Assembly (NCBI GenBank): GCA_035551995.1 | Contig: DASZME010000071.1 | Location: 40,526 to 104,525 of the forward strand | From: RYN-428 sp035551995 | GTDB lineage: Bacteria > Planctomycetota > Phycisphaerae > Tepidisphaerales > Tepidisphaeraceae | Length of the DNA stretch: 64,000 nucleotides | Direction: 5' to 3' | Shown here: positions 1 through 10,587 of the stretch, piece after piece | Numbering within the stretch: position 1 is the stretch's first letter | Layout of the letters: each line of letters begins with the position of its first letter | The notes under the pieces: generated by a model | Told to the model about the DNA's origin: nothing | Databases searched by the model: none | What the model saw: the letters and a program-made list of their open reading frames with translations, nothing else | Made by a program: the position numbers and the translations under genes

Positions 1-564
1 AATACGGAAAACGCGCTGGACGGCGGCGAAGTTCTTATTTCGACCGTGTCGAAGAAGTTGTCTCTGCATCACGGCAAGCACGCGATCGTAACGCAACATC
101 TTGATTCGCTGCCCGCGAATCTCCCGGCCGGCGACTATTACCTTATCGCCGAAGTGGTCGATCCGACCGGCCAGATCAGCGTTGTCGCGTCGCCGCAGAC
201 GGTGACGGTTCAGGCGCCGACGTCCGCATCCGGCGGGCTGGTGGTCTCGGCGGCGCCGATGCGAACCGCGACGCTCCACGCCGGCCAATCGGGCATGATC
301 GCGGTGACCGTGACCAACAACGGCGACGCCGACGCCGTCGGCGCCCTCCATCTCACGCTCAGCCAATCAACCGACGGCGCCACGCCGGGAATGACGCTCG
401 CGACCTTGACGAAAAAGACGAAGATCGCGCATCACCAGCACAAGTCGTTCGCGGTTCGCTTCAAGACCGCGTCGTTGCCGGCCGGGACGTATTTGCCTCT
501 GCTGTCGGTTTCCCTCGGCGAGCAGGTCGCGACAGCCGTCGGATCGTCGTTCACCGTCGTTTGA
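1..564 (+). CDS. C-terminal part of a secreted CARDB-like protein (5' end outside window)
   Basis: The reading frame is open from the first base, so this is the last 187 codons of a longer protein. It contains a beta-sandwich-like stretch (LPAGDYYLIAEVVDPTG, then VASPQTVTVQAP), followed by a second domain with VTVTNNGDADAVGALHLTLS and LPAGTYLPLLSVSLG. This alternation resembles CARDB/NPCBM-like adhesion modules found in tandem in large exported planctomycete proteins. A GTG at 46 is in frame but nothing marks it as a start. No catalytic motif is visible. The gene ends 34 bp before the convergent YncE/phosphoesterase gene. The domain call is a resemblance by eye; the coding call is stronger. 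Confidence 0.75.
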   Translation, partial: NTENALDGGEVLISTVSKKLSLHHGKHAIVTQHLDSLPANLPAGDYYLIAEVVDPTGQISVVASPQTVTVQAPTSASGGLVVSAAPMRTATLHAGQSGMIAVTVTNNGDADAVGALHLTLSQSTDGATPGMTLATLTKKTKIAHHQHKSFAVRFKTASLPAGTYLPLLSVSLGEQVATAVGSSFTVV

Positions 565-598
565 ACGATCGCGGTACGGCGCGAGGGCGATAAACGCT

Positions 599-3190
599 TT
601 AGTCGTCGGAATCGACTTTACGATCCAGCTTTAGATGCAGCGCCGGCAGTCCCTTTCCGTGCGCTCCCGCGAACTCTTTTGGATAGGCCGTTTCCCCCTT
701 CACGCTGAACCACAGAATTCGATTCATCGTGTCGTCGTCCACCCGGTCCGGCTCCTCAAAATTCTGCTTTGCGCTCGCCTTGGCCCAGCGTGCGGCGGAA
801 TCGGAGAGTTCGGCGACTTTGCCGTTCAATTCGTCCAGCGGGATTTGATTCGCCTTGGCCGCATAAGGCCGAAGGTCGGGCTTATCGGTAAAACAGTCGG
901 TCATTACCGGCGCCATCGAATCGAATTGCGTCATGGGCGACAAGCCCATCATCCGTTCCATCGTGTGCAGGACCGACGTCTGGTTATAAAAGGCGTGGAT
1001 CGTTTGGCCGCGCTTCGTGTATGGGCTGGCAACGAGACAGAACGATCGATGCCCGTCCACATGATCGAACCCGGCCTGCGGGTCGTCCTCGATCGCGAAA
1101 ATACAGGTCGTCGGCCAAAAGGCGCTTTTGCTGATCCCTTCGACGATCCGGCCCAGGGCCAGGTCGTTATCGGCCAGCATCGCCCGCGGCGTGGGAGTTC
1201 CGGGGATTGTTCCGCTGGTGTGATCGCTGGGAAGATAGACGATCATGAATCGCGGCCAGTTCCCGGCCTTTTCAAACGCGGCGAGTTCCTTTAGAAAAAT
1301 GTCGGCGCGGACGACGTCGGGTATCTTGAGATTCCAGCCGGGGTAGGGGGCGCTGTACGGCTCCAATGCCGGCAGACTATTTGAGTGGATCATCCGCAGG
1401 CTCTTTTTCCCGCTGGTCCAGTCGTCGTACATTTCCAGCCACGAAGAATCGGGAACGGTTTTGGGAAAATCCTTTTCGCCGTAATTTCGAAAGCTCAGCC
1501 CGTGCAAAAGGACCGCGTCCCACAGAAAACCCGACGAACTGGCGGTGAGCGGATCGCCCTGAAAGTAAACGCGCGTGAACCCGCCGAACGCTTTCTCGAA
1601 GTAATCCCCCGCGTTGGCCTCGGTGGCCCAGGCGTGGCCGTCGGCGCTCAGCACGCTGTTGCAATAGTAATTGTCGAGCAGGACGAATTCTTCGGCCAGG
1701 GCGTGATGGTTTGGCGTAATCGACTTGCCGAAGATGCAGAGGCTCGGATCGCCGTTGCCTCGCGGCATGTCGCCGAGCACCTGATCGTACGTGCGGTTTT
1801 CCTTGATGATATAGACGACATGATCGAAGACCGACGGCTCGCCGTCATGCTGCGGCGCCGGCGCCGGTTTCTCCGGCGCCTGCGCCTTTTCCCACGCCGC
1901 CAGCGCTTCGTGCACGCGCGCGTCCGCCAGCGCCTGCTTCGTATATGCCGCAAGTTGGGCGGGCGTCGGCAGCGCAACCTTGCTGACGGTTCCGAGATAA
2001 TCCTTGACGTAATGCCCCGGTTCTTTTCGCGCGATTTTCGCCAGTGATCCGACGCCTTTCACGTTGGCGACATAAAGCTGGCCGTCGCGCACCGCCACGG
2101 CTCCGGGATACCAACCGGCGGGAACAAAGCCGGCAAGCGCGCTCTTCGCGTCCCGTCGCCCGCGACGGTCGACGACCGCGACGGCGTTGTTGCCGCCGTT
2201 GGCGACATATAGACGCCCACCATCCTCGCTCAGCGCCAGCGAATTGGGCGCGCTGCCAAACGGAAGGGACGGATCGGGCCGGACGGGAATCGTTTCAATC
2301 ACACGACGGGCGCCGACGTCGATCACGCTGACCGTGTCGGAATTGGCGTTGGCGACAAAGAGCGTGCGGCTATCGCGGCTCAGGCACAAGTCAGTCGGAT
2401 GAAGCCCGGTTTCGATCTGGGCAATTTCGCGCTGCGCGACCATGTCCACGATTGAAACCGTTCCGCTGGCGCCGATTCCGCGGGCGTCGATGACTGTTTT
2501 GGTCTTCGCCGACAGGCCCGTTTTATCGCCGGCCCCGGCGCGACGGCCGCCCCAGTTGGAGACATACGCCGTCTTTGCGTCCGGCGACAGAACCGCGTGA
2601 TATGGAGCGACGCCGACGGGAATTTCCTTCTCGACTTTTCCCGCGCTCAGATCGACGACGGCCAGGGTGTTGTTGATGGAAAGGCAAACGACGGCATGCG
2701 CCGAATCGGGCGTCAACGTGACGCCGCACGGGTAAGAGCTTCCCTTTCCGTCCGGTCCCGGCAGGCGTATTTTGCGGCCTTCGGAGACGCGCGCGTCCGC
2801 CGCCACTTTACCTTCCCACAACGTCTCGCCGGCGGTGGTGAGGTAGATGCCGCGACCGTCGCCGGAGACGGCGATGCCGTGCATCGATCCGCCGCCGACG
2901 GGAATCTGTTGCCGAACGGTCCACGTCGGCTGATCGATCACGACCAGTCCGCGGTTGTCCTTGACGTAGACGCTTTTTCCGTCCGGCGCCACCACAAGAT
3001 CCACCGGCCGGCCGTTAAATTCCACCACGACGCCGGCGGGGCGAATCAACTGCTCCGTCGAAACGATGACGCCGTCTTTGGACCGGCCGATTTTCGGCGC
3101 TTCTTCGCCGGGGGCGGTCGTGAGAAGCGAAAGGGTCGCGGCCAGAATCGCCAGCGCGGGAGAGAGATTTCGATTCATGCGCCGCATCAT
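599..3190 (-). CDS. Bifunctional YncE-like beta-propeller / phosphoesterase family protein
   Basis: 863 residues. An N-terminal export signal (MNRNLSPALAILAATLSLL) is followed by a YncE/NHL-type beta-propeller over about residues 45-400, with repeated units such as GSMHGIAVSGDGRGIYLTT and HPTDLCLSRDSRTLFVANAN. From about residue 455 there is a phosphoesterase domain (PF04185 type), opened by VVYIIKENRTYDQVLGDM and continuing through LLDNYYCNSVLSADGHAWAT and FDHVDGHRSFCLVASPYT. Domain order and length match the known YncE/alkaline-phosphatase fusion family. It probably acts outside the cytoplasm on phosphoester substrates; the substrate is unknown. Start could also be the Met five codons in (3178). 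Divergent from the glycosidase gene across 162 bp. Confidence 0.9.
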   Translation of the reverse strand: MMRRMNRNLSPALAILAATLSLLTTAPGEEAPKIGRSKDGVIVSTEQLIRPAGVVVEFNGRPVDLVVAPDGKSVYVKDNRGLVVIDQPTWTVRQQIPVGGGSMHGIAVSGDGRGIYLTTAGETLWEGKVAADARVSEGRKIRLPGPDGKGSSYPCGVTLTPDSAHAVVCLSINNTLAVVDLSAGKVEKEIPVGVAPYHAVLSPDAKTAYVSNWGGRRAGAGDKTGLSAKTKTVIDARGIGASGTVSIVDMVAQREIAQIETGLHPTDLCLSRDSRTLFVANANSDTVSVIDVGARRVIETIPVRPDPSLPFGSAPNSLALSEDGGRLYVANGGNNAVAVVDRRGRRDAKSALAGFVPAGWYPGAVAVRDGQLYVANVKGVGSLAKIARKEPGHYVKDYLGTVSKVALPTPAQLAAYTKQALADARVHEALAAWEKAQAPEKPAPAPQHDGEPSVFDHVVYIIKENRTYDQVLGDMPRGNGDPSLCIFGKSITPNHHALAEEFVLLDNYYCNSVLSADGHAWATEANAGDYFEKAFGGFTRVYFQGDPLTASSSGFLWDAVLLHGLSFRNYGEKDFPKTVPDSSWLEMYDDWTSGKKSLRMIHSNSLPALEPYSAPYPGWNLKIPDVVRADIFLKELAAFEKAGNWPRFMIVYLPSDHTSGTIPGTPTPRAMLADNDLALGRIVEGISKSAFWPTTCIFAIEDDPQAGFDHVDGHRSFCLVASPYTKRGQTIHAFYNQTSVLHTMERMMGLSPMTQFDSMAPVMTDCFTDKPDLRPYAAKANQIPLDELNGKVAELSDSAARWAKASAKQNFEEPDRVDDDTMNRILWFSVKGETAYPKEFAGAHGKGLPALHLKLDRKVDSDD

Positions 3191-3352
3191 AGCCGCCGGT
3201 CATGCCGCGTTGAAGCACGATCGCGCCGAGGTGACGCCGGCGGCCCCGGCGGAACAAATCACGCGGAAAAGGCGTCGGTCGCCGCCGAAAACAGGAAGTT
3301 TCCGCGCGCCGTTCCCTTCTCAGTTCGTCGAATCGATGTTACCTATGCGCAC

Positions 3353-6064
<2,712 letters not shown>

Positions 6065-6088
6065 TCGACGGATTTCGAGCCATCCAAT

Positions 6089-6119
6089 TTGTACGTTGCC
6101 GCGTATCGGTAATTATATT
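6089..6119 (+). promoter_or_regulatory. Candidate promoter upstream of bufferin precursor
   Basis: TTGTAC at 6089-6094 and TATATT at 6114-6119 (or TTATAT at 6113-6118) form a sigma70-like pair with 18-19 bp spacing in an AT-rich patch 69 bp before the precursor start. A strong Shine-Dalgarno (AAAGGG, about 6176-6181) lies just before the ATG at 6188. No recognisable copper-regulator operator is seen. Confidence 0.35.
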
Positions 6120-6187
6120 CCAATCGCTCAGATGCCGGTGTCCGGGTGTTCCGGCTCAGGCATGGGCACAAGTTGAAAGGGATCCCA

Positions 6188-6502
6188 ATGAAGACCAGTT
6201 CGAAGCTTTCATTAGCGGCCGCCGCCATGGCGGGCCTTCTCGCCGGCGCGTCGTCGCATGCCATGGCCGCGACCGCGGCTCCGGTTTCCACAAGCGTGTC
6301 GAGCAGCGCCGTCGCCGGCCGCGCGCTTCCCGGTGTCGATGCCAAGCTTGGCACGCGCACGCTCGCCGACGCTCCCGCCGCCAAGCATGATTGCAAAGGC
6401 AAGAACGCCTGCAAGGGCGAAGGAGGGTGCAAGACCGGCGACAACGGTTGTAAAGGCAAGAATTCCTGCAAGGGCAAGGGCGGCTGCAAGACGAATAGTT
6501 GA
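6188..6502 (+). CDS. bufA: Bufferin-type Cys-rich secreted RiPP precursor (BufA-like)
   Basis: 104 residues. Residues 1-27 are a Sec signal peptide (MKTSSKLSLAAAAMAGLLAG, cleavage likely after AMA). A Ser/Ala/Val-rich linker follows, and then a Lys/Gly/Cys core with six cysteines at 69, 75, 81, 88, 94 and 100. The core is two copies of a 19-residue unit (CKGKNACKGEGGCK and CKGKNSCKGKGGCK). It precedes an MNIO enzyme, a DUF2063 protein and DoxX. That arrangement defines bufferin / HvfA-type loci, in which core cysteines are oxidised to heterocycles and the exported peptide binds copper. The core resembles the BufA2 class more than DUF2282 (BufA1); this class call is from memory of the families. 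The start is fixed by the Shine-Dalgarno GAAAGGGA. Substrate metal is inferred. Confidence 0.85.
   Translation: MKTSSKLSLAAAAMAGLLAGASSHAMAATAAPVSTSVSSSAVAGRALPGVDAKLGTRTLADAPAAKHDCKGKNACKGEGGCKTGDNGCKGKNSCKGKGGCKTNS
6389..6499 (+). repeat. 57-bp tandem duplication encoding the bufferin core
   Basis: Unit 1 is 6389-6445 (19 codons) and unit 2 is 6446-6499 (18 codons). Cysteine spacing is 6, 6, 7, 6, 6, so each Cys in unit 1 has a partner exactly 19 residues on. Both DNA copies remain clearly alike, with some synonymous changes. Confidence 0.85.
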
Positions 6503-6537
6503 GGCCGCGCCGCCATTAGAGCGCTCTCATGAACTCG

Positions 6538-6607
6538 AATTATCCACGAAGGGAACGACGGATGGAAAGGGCAATCCTTTTTTATCTTGCTCCCTTTGTG
6601 GATAATT
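6538..6607 (+). promoter_or_regulatory. Long stem-loop between precursor and MNIO genes
   Basis: Arms at 6538-6554 and 6591-6607 are complementary over 17 bp, with a single G-U pair (6548/6597) and a 36-nt loop. The loop holds a second small hairpin (AAAGG/CCTTT, 6566-6580) followed by a short T run. The structure lies 36 bp after the precursor stop and 193 bp before bufB. It could act as a leaky terminator or as a 3' mRNA stabiliser that keeps precursor transcript above enzyme transcript. The pairing is seen; the role is inferred. Confidence 0.55.
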
Positions 6608-6714
6608 TCTTTATCCAAATGGAATGATTATCGGCTCCGGGCGGTATAGTGTCCGAGCGCCGTCATTCAAAATTTCCCGGCCACAGCAGTTGTCAGGTCG
6701 CTTGCGCGTTTCTG

Positions 6715-6789
6715 CGTTTAGCGGCGGCGCTTGCGGGGCGTTTTTCGCGACGCAAGGTCGCTTCGCCAACATGAGAAATGCTCTAGCGG
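6715..6789 (+). repeat. REP-like palindromic intergenic repeat, copy A (long form)
   Basis: Core at 6715-6741 carries GCGCTTGCGGGGCG after CGTTTAGCGG. A tail at 6755-6789 matches the tail of copy E (60770-60804) at 31 of 35 positions. The tail ends one base before a GGAG (6788-6791) that serves as the bufB Shine-Dalgarno, nine bases before its ATG. Confidence 0.8.
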
Positions 6790-6800
6790 AGTAGTATATT

Positions 6801-7697
6801 ATGCCCGCCAATCGCTTTAACGGTTACACGGACCTCGGCGTCGGGATCGGCCTGCGAATCCCGCACTACCGCCACATTCTCGAAAAAAAGCCCACCTGCG
6901 ACTGGTTCGAGATCATCAGCGAAAACTACATGTGCGACGCCGGCCGGCCGCTGGAAATCCTCGACCGGATTCTGGAACAATACAAAGTCGTGCAGCACGG
7001 CGTGAGCATGTATTTCGGCTCGACCGATCCGCTAAGCCGGGAGCATCTCAAGCGGCTGAAAACGCTGGTCAAGCGGACCAAGACGCCGTTTTTGTCCGAC
7101 CATCTGTGCTGGGGCAGCGTGGACGGAACGTATTCGCATGATCTTCTGCCGATGCCCTATACTTTCGCCGCGGCAAAGGTGACGGCTCGAAAGGTTCGCG
7201 AGGTTCAGGATTACCTTGAGGTTCCGATCTGCGTGGAAAATGTGAGCAGCTACGCGGAGTTTCACGCATCGGAAATGACCGAGTGGGAATTTCTGAGCGA
7301 AGTGGTCGAGCAGGCGGATTGCGGTATTTTGCTGGACGTGAACAACATCTACGTTTCCTCGATGAACCACAATTTCAATCCGTACGATTACCTGAACAAT
7401 GTGCCGCACGATCGGGTTGGACAGATTCATATCGCGGGCCATTCCAAGTACGAAAAATATGTCCTGGACACGCACGATCACGCGCCGATCGATCCGGTCT
7501 GGAAGATGTACGAGCAGGCGATTCGACTCTGTGGGCCGACCAATACGCTGCTCGAATGGGACGCCCATATCCCCACGTTCGAGGACGTGTATGACGAGGC
7601 GCTGAAGGCGAATCGATTCATCGCCAGGGCGATGAAGTCGCCGGCTTCTCGTGCGACGAGCAAAGAACGCCGCGCACCGGTTTCGGCGGGGCGATAG
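6801..7697 (+). CDS. bufB: MNIO-family (DUF692) oxidase, bufferin maturation enzyme
   Basis: 298 residues, TIM-barrel multinuclear non-haem iron oxidative enzyme, cytoplasmic. Family motifs in order: GIGLRIPHYRHIL (16-27), DWFEIISENYM (34-44), QHGVSMYFGSTDPL (65-78), SDHLCW (99-104), HDLLPMPYT (113-121), CVENVSSY (144-151), LLDVNNIYVSS (177-187), QIHIAGH (208-214), DTHDHAPI (223-230) and LLEWDAHIP (250-258). Candidate iron ligands are H66, H101, E146, D179, N181, H190, H210 and E252; all look intact. The family oxidises precursor cysteines. It is followed with no gap by bufC (TAG then ATG), so the two are translationally coupled. It probably needs BufC to recognise the precursor. The family call is very firm; the cysteine product is inferred. 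Confidence 0.95.
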   Translation: MPANRFNGYTDLGVGIGLRIPHYRHILEKKPTCDWFEIISENYMCDAGRPLEILDRILEQYKVVQHGVSMYFGSTDPLSREHLKRLKTLVKRTKTPFLSDHLCWGSVDGTYSHDLLPMPYTFAAAKVTARKVREVQDYLEVPICVENVSSYAEFHASEMTEWEFLSEVVEQADCGILLDVNNIYVSSMNHNFNPYDYLNNVPHDRVGQIHIAGHSKYEKYVLDTHDHAPIDPVWKMYEQAIRLCGPTNTLLEWDAHIPTFEDVYDEALKANRFIARAMKSPASRATSKERRAPVSAGR

Positions 7698-8693
7698 ATG
7701 CCAATGGTCAAGAAAACCGTGAAAACCAGGTCCGCCCAACGATCTTCGCCCTCGGCGAGTCCGCCGGTCTCCGGCCGCCGTCAAACCGAGGCCGAGCTTC
7801 GCGACCTTCAGCGGCTGGCGTTTGCATGCATTAGCCAGCCGTTGGGCCCCGGCAATGCCACACTCACGCATTTCCGCGACGGCCGAACCATGCAGGAGGT
7901 GGCGGCGGGCTTTATCAAGCCCAACGACCGCCTCACCAGTCTCGATCGCATCGCGATCTACAATCGCCAATATTGGTTTCGCTTGATGGATTGTCTGTGG
8001 GACGATTATCCCGGCTTGCGCGCGTTGCTGGGGCTGCGCCGGTTCGAGAAACTTCGCATCGCCTATCTGATCGAACATCCGTCCAAGTCCTTTACGATGA
8101 GAAACCTGGGGAACCATCTGGTCGATTTTCTCGAAAAACACCCTGAGTTGACCGCGCCCCTTGAAACCATGTGCCTGGATATGGCCCGCTTCGAATGGGC
8201 CCAGGTTGTGGGATTCGACGGGCAGGAGAAAAAACCGCTGACGGTCGATGACCTGCTCGGCCAGGATCCCGCGATGCTTCGGCTTTCCCTGCAACCGTAT
8301 CTGACGCTGCTGGAAATGGATTATCCGCTGGACGATTTTGTAATCGCGGTAAAAAAACGCGACGCCTCGATGCGGTCGGAGGCGAGCAATGCGGTCGAGA
8401 CGGATCGCGTCGAAAAAAAGCCCCGCCGATCGCGCCCGCCCAAGGCAGGCAAGACATTCGTGGCCGTGCATCGCCACCAGAACGACCTGTATTATAAACG
8501 GCTGGAAAAGCCGCAATATCAGATCCTCAAGGCGCTTGGAGAGGGCGAAACGTTAACCGACGCCTGTGCCGCGGCGATCGTGGGCGACGGCGAAACGGAC
8601 AGTAGCGAAAACCCGCCATGGCTGTTCAACCTGCAAACGTGGTTTCGCTCGTGGGCGGAACTCGGCTGGTTCTGCCGGCGCGACAAAGCCTGA
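7698..8693 (+). CDS. bufC: DUF2063 / HvfC-type partner of the MNIO enzyme
   Basis: 331 residues. The N-terminal DUF2063 helical domain (about 30-130) shows LTSLDRIAIYNRQYWFRLMD and LWDDYPGLRALLG, typical of the family. The C-terminal half contains FVAVHRHQNDLYYKRLE, then a winged-helix-like end with WLFNLQTWFRSWAELGWF. In characterised MNIO systems this protein docks the precursor and presents it to the oxidase. A basic, low-complexity insert (RVEKKPRRSRPPKAGK) separates the two domains. The ATG abuts the bufB stop codon; an alternative ATG lies two codons in. No other function is suggested by context. Confidence 0.92.
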   Translation: MPMVKKTVKTRSAQRSSPSASPPVSGRRQTEAELRDLQRLAFACISQPLGPGNATLTHFRDGRTMQEVAAGFIKPNDRLTSLDRIAIYNRQYWFRLMDCLWDDYPGLRALLGLRRFEKLRIAYLIEHPSKSFTMRNLGNHLVDFLEKHPELTAPLETMCLDMARFEWAQVVGFDGQEKKPLTVDDLLGQDPAMLRLSLQPYLTLLEMDYPLDDFVIAVKKRDASMRSEASNAVETDRVEKKPRRSRPPKAGKTFVAVHRHQNDLYYKRLEKPQYQILKALGEGETLTDACAAAIVGDGETDSSENPPWLFNLQTWFRSWAELGWFCRRDKA

Positions 8694-8727
8694 GCCGATT
8701 CACATCAAGAAAGATCGGTCCAAACCC

Positions 8728-9258
8728 ATGGAAAAATTATTCGCCGACGATCGTTTCCCCATAACCGCCTATCGACGCTTGAACGTCGTCGGCATGTGCA
8801 TTCAATCGCTGGTTTTGCTCTTATTGCGATTGACGTGGGGTTTTGAGCTGGCCCAATCGGGGTTTGGCCATCTCACGCACGTCCCGGCGACCGTGGAGTT
8901 TTTCACCAAACTGGGCGTGCCGATGCCGCTCCTGAATGTCTATGTTTCCGGCGCCACCGAACTCGCCGGCGGTATTTTGCTGATCATCGGCCTTGGCACG
9001 CGACTGATATCCCTTCCCCTGATCATCAATTTCATCGTCGCCATCATTGCCGCCAGTCATTCCGACATCGCCGGCGCCTTTAAGAATAATGGCGTCTTAG
9101 CCGGCTGGACGAAGATTATCGATGACACGGCTTTTCCCTTCCTCATGCTTGCGTTGATCATGCTCGCGTTTGGCGCGGGACCCATTTCGCTCGATTATCC
9201 GCTTGGCCGAAAGATGTTCTGCAAGCATTCTCCGAGCGTCGGCGCCGACGCCGTCTGA
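8728..9258 (+). CDS. DoxX family membrane protein of the bufferin operon
   Basis: 176 residues with four predicted membrane helices: SLVLLLLRLTWGFELAQSGF, NVYVSGATELAGGILLIIGL, PLIINFIVAIIAAS and FPFLMLALIMLAFGAG. The DoxX signature GHLTHVPATVEFFTKLGVP lies between helices 1 and 2. Start placed at ATG 8728, 34 bp after bufC; the frame is open further up but overlaps bufC. DoxX proteins are regular members of bufferin and HvfABC loci, where they may feed quinone-linked redox or copper handling; that role is inferred. The 225 bp downstream hold only a pyrimidine-rich stretch (about 9349-9380) and repeat copy B. Confidence 0.9.
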   Translation: MEKLFADDRFPITAYRRLNVVGMCIQSLVLLLLRLTWGFELAQSGFGHLTHVPATVEFFTKLGVPMPLLNVYVSGATELAGGILLIIGLGTRLISLPLIINFIVAIIAASHSDIAGAFKNNGVLAGWTKIIDDTAFPFLMLALIMLAFGAGPISLDYPLGRKMFCKHSPSVGADAV

Positions 9259-9418
9259 AGTCGCCGCGATTTTTCGTGGAACGGCGTAACCACGACCGAC
9301 CCTCCTACGGGTTATTCAAAGGGTTCAAAAGCAAAAATCACGTGCTTCTTCTCTTGCCTCCTCTTTTTTTCTTCTCGGCGACTCGGCGTTCAACCAAATC
9401 CTTCATTGAACCGTATTG

Positions 9419-9445
9419 CATTTAGCGGCCCCGGTTGCGGGGCGC
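9419..9445 (+). repeat. REP-like palindromic repeat, copy B
   Basis: TTTAGCGGCCCCGGTTGCGG followed by GGCGC. One base differs from the consensus (GGTTGC for GCTTGC). It lies between the DoxX gene and the Tat-exported TIM barrel. Confidence 0.75.
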
Positions 9446-9483
9446 ATTCCGCGTCGATCGCTATCGAACACAGGAGCCGACCG

Positions 9484-10374
9484 ATGTTTCAATCGCGCCG
9501 TGACCTTTTGAAAACCGCCGCTTTCGCCGCCGCGGCGATCCCGTTCGCGGGCAATTTCGCCGGCGGCGCCGATGCGCCCAAGGAGCTTATTGCGCCCGCT
9601 TCGCCCGTCGTCGCGGCCAAGGATCCCTGGAAGGGCTTGAAAGTCGGCGTGGCGTCTTACACTTTCCGAAAGCTGCCGCTCGACCAGACCATCACAGCCA
9701 TCAAGCGCGTCGATTTGCATTATGTGTCGATCAAGGAGATGCATTTGCCGCTGAAAAGCTCGGTCGAAGAGCGAAAACGCGTAGCGCAGGAGTTCCGCGA
9801 CGCCGGCATTATTCCGATCAGTTGCGGCGTCATCACCATCAAGGACGAAACGTCGGCTCGGGCGGCGTTTGAATACGCGCGCGACATCGCCGTCCCGACC
9901 ATCGTGTGCAATCCCGACCCCGCGGCACTGTCGATCCTCGATAAGCTGGTGAAGGAATTCGACATCAAGATCGCGATTCACAATCACGGTCCCGAAGCGG
10001 AGCATTTCAAATCGCCCTATGACACGTGGGAGGCGATCGAGCCCTTTGATCCGCGCGTCGGCCTATGCATCGACGTCGGCCACACGGCACGCGCGAAAGT
10101 TGATCCGGCCGAATCGATGCACAAATGCAAGGCCCGGCTATACGATTGTCATTTCAAGGATATCGTCAGCCGGGACGCGAAGAGCGCCGGGACGGCTGAG
10201 GTGGAGGTGGGTCGCGGCATTCTCGATATCCGCGGCATGCTTACCGCGTTGCTGGAAATTCAGTACGCCGGCCATGTCGGCTTTGAACACGAAAAAACCG
10301 CCGAAAATCCGCTGCCCGGATTGGCTGAGTCGGTGGGATTCACCAAGGGAGTCATGTCGTGCATCGCAGGATGA
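9484..10374 (+). CDS. Tat-exported sugar phosphate isomerase/epimerase-like TIM barrel
   Basis: 296 residues. The N-terminus MFQSRRDLLKTAAFAAAAIP has a twin-arginine signal. The remainder is an AP-endonuclease-2/xylose-isomerase-like TIM barrel with GVASYTFRKLPLDQTI, HYVSIKEMHLPL, IAIHNHGPE, VGLCIDVGHTARA, YDCHFKDI and HVGFEHEK. The Glu, His and Asp residues that bind the metal in this superfamily are present at these points. Planctomycetes carry many exported members, usually linked to sugar turnover in the periplasm; no substrate can be assigned. Start chosen at ATG 9484, preceded by a GGAG. It stands alone between two repeat elements. Confidence 0.88.
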   Translation: MFQSRRDLLKTAAFAAAAIPFAGNFAGGADAPKELIAPASPVVAAKDPWKGLKVGVASYTFRKLPLDQTITAIKRVDLHYVSIKEMHLPLKSSVEERKRVAQEFRDAGIIPISCGVITIKDETSARAAFEYARDIAVPTIVCNPDPAALSILDKLVKEFDIKIAIHNHGPEAEHFKSPYDTWEAIEPFDPRVGLCIDVGHTARAKVDPAESMHKCKARLYDCHFKDIVSRDAKSAGTAEVEVGRGILDIRGMLTALLEIQYAGHVGFEHEKTAENPLPGLAESVGFTKGVMSCIAG

Positions 10375-10383
10375 GAGAGAACG

Positions 10384-10578
10384 GAAATCCGAAATCCGAA
10401 TCATTTCGCGATGATTCGTAACGTTTTTTCCCGTTTAGCGGCCCCGCTTGCGGGGCGTATTTTCGTAACCAACCGACCGCTCATGTCATAACAAACGCTA
10501 CACGACTGCGCGAGCCGCGTATGCATCGCGGATGCAATTGAAACAATCGTACCGTTCGTTTTTCGGATTTCGGATTTC
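10384..10578. repeat. 17-bp perfect inverted repeat around REP copy C
   Basis: 10384-10400 and 10562-10578 are exact reverse complements (GAAATCCGAAATCCGAA). They bracket the 213-bp gap between the TIM barrel and the convergent osmC gene. Related GAAATCCGAAATCT also occurs at 61542. It may be a folded bidirectional 3' end or a small non-coding mobile repeat; nothing in the gap codes for protein. Confidence 0.6.
10432..10458 (+). repeat. REP-like palindromic repeat, copy C
   Basis: Exact consensus copy: CGTTTAGCGGCCCCGCTTGC followed by GGGGCGT, identical over 27 bases to copy E. It lies in the convergent gap between the TIM barrel and osmC. Confidence 0.85.
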
Positions 10579-10587
10579 GTCCCGCGC

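Noticed and set aside
635..1294. Long plus-strand frames inside the phosphoesterase gene, and many similar antisense frames elsewhere
   Set aside because: They have no known motif, lie antisense to well-supported genes, and are expected in GC-rich DNA with few stops in shadow frames.
2597..3352. Upstream extension of the glycosidase frame
   Set aside because: It runs antisense through the YncE gene and has low-complexity Arg-rich text; the family length fits ATG 3353.
6538..6607. Hairpin as a plain Rho-independent terminator
   Set aside because: The T run after the outer stem is weak and the loop is long; listed instead as a regulatory stem-loop.
9349..9380. Pyrimidine-rich run that might be a terminator after DoxX
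   Set aside because: No stem precedes it, so Rho-independent termination is not supported.
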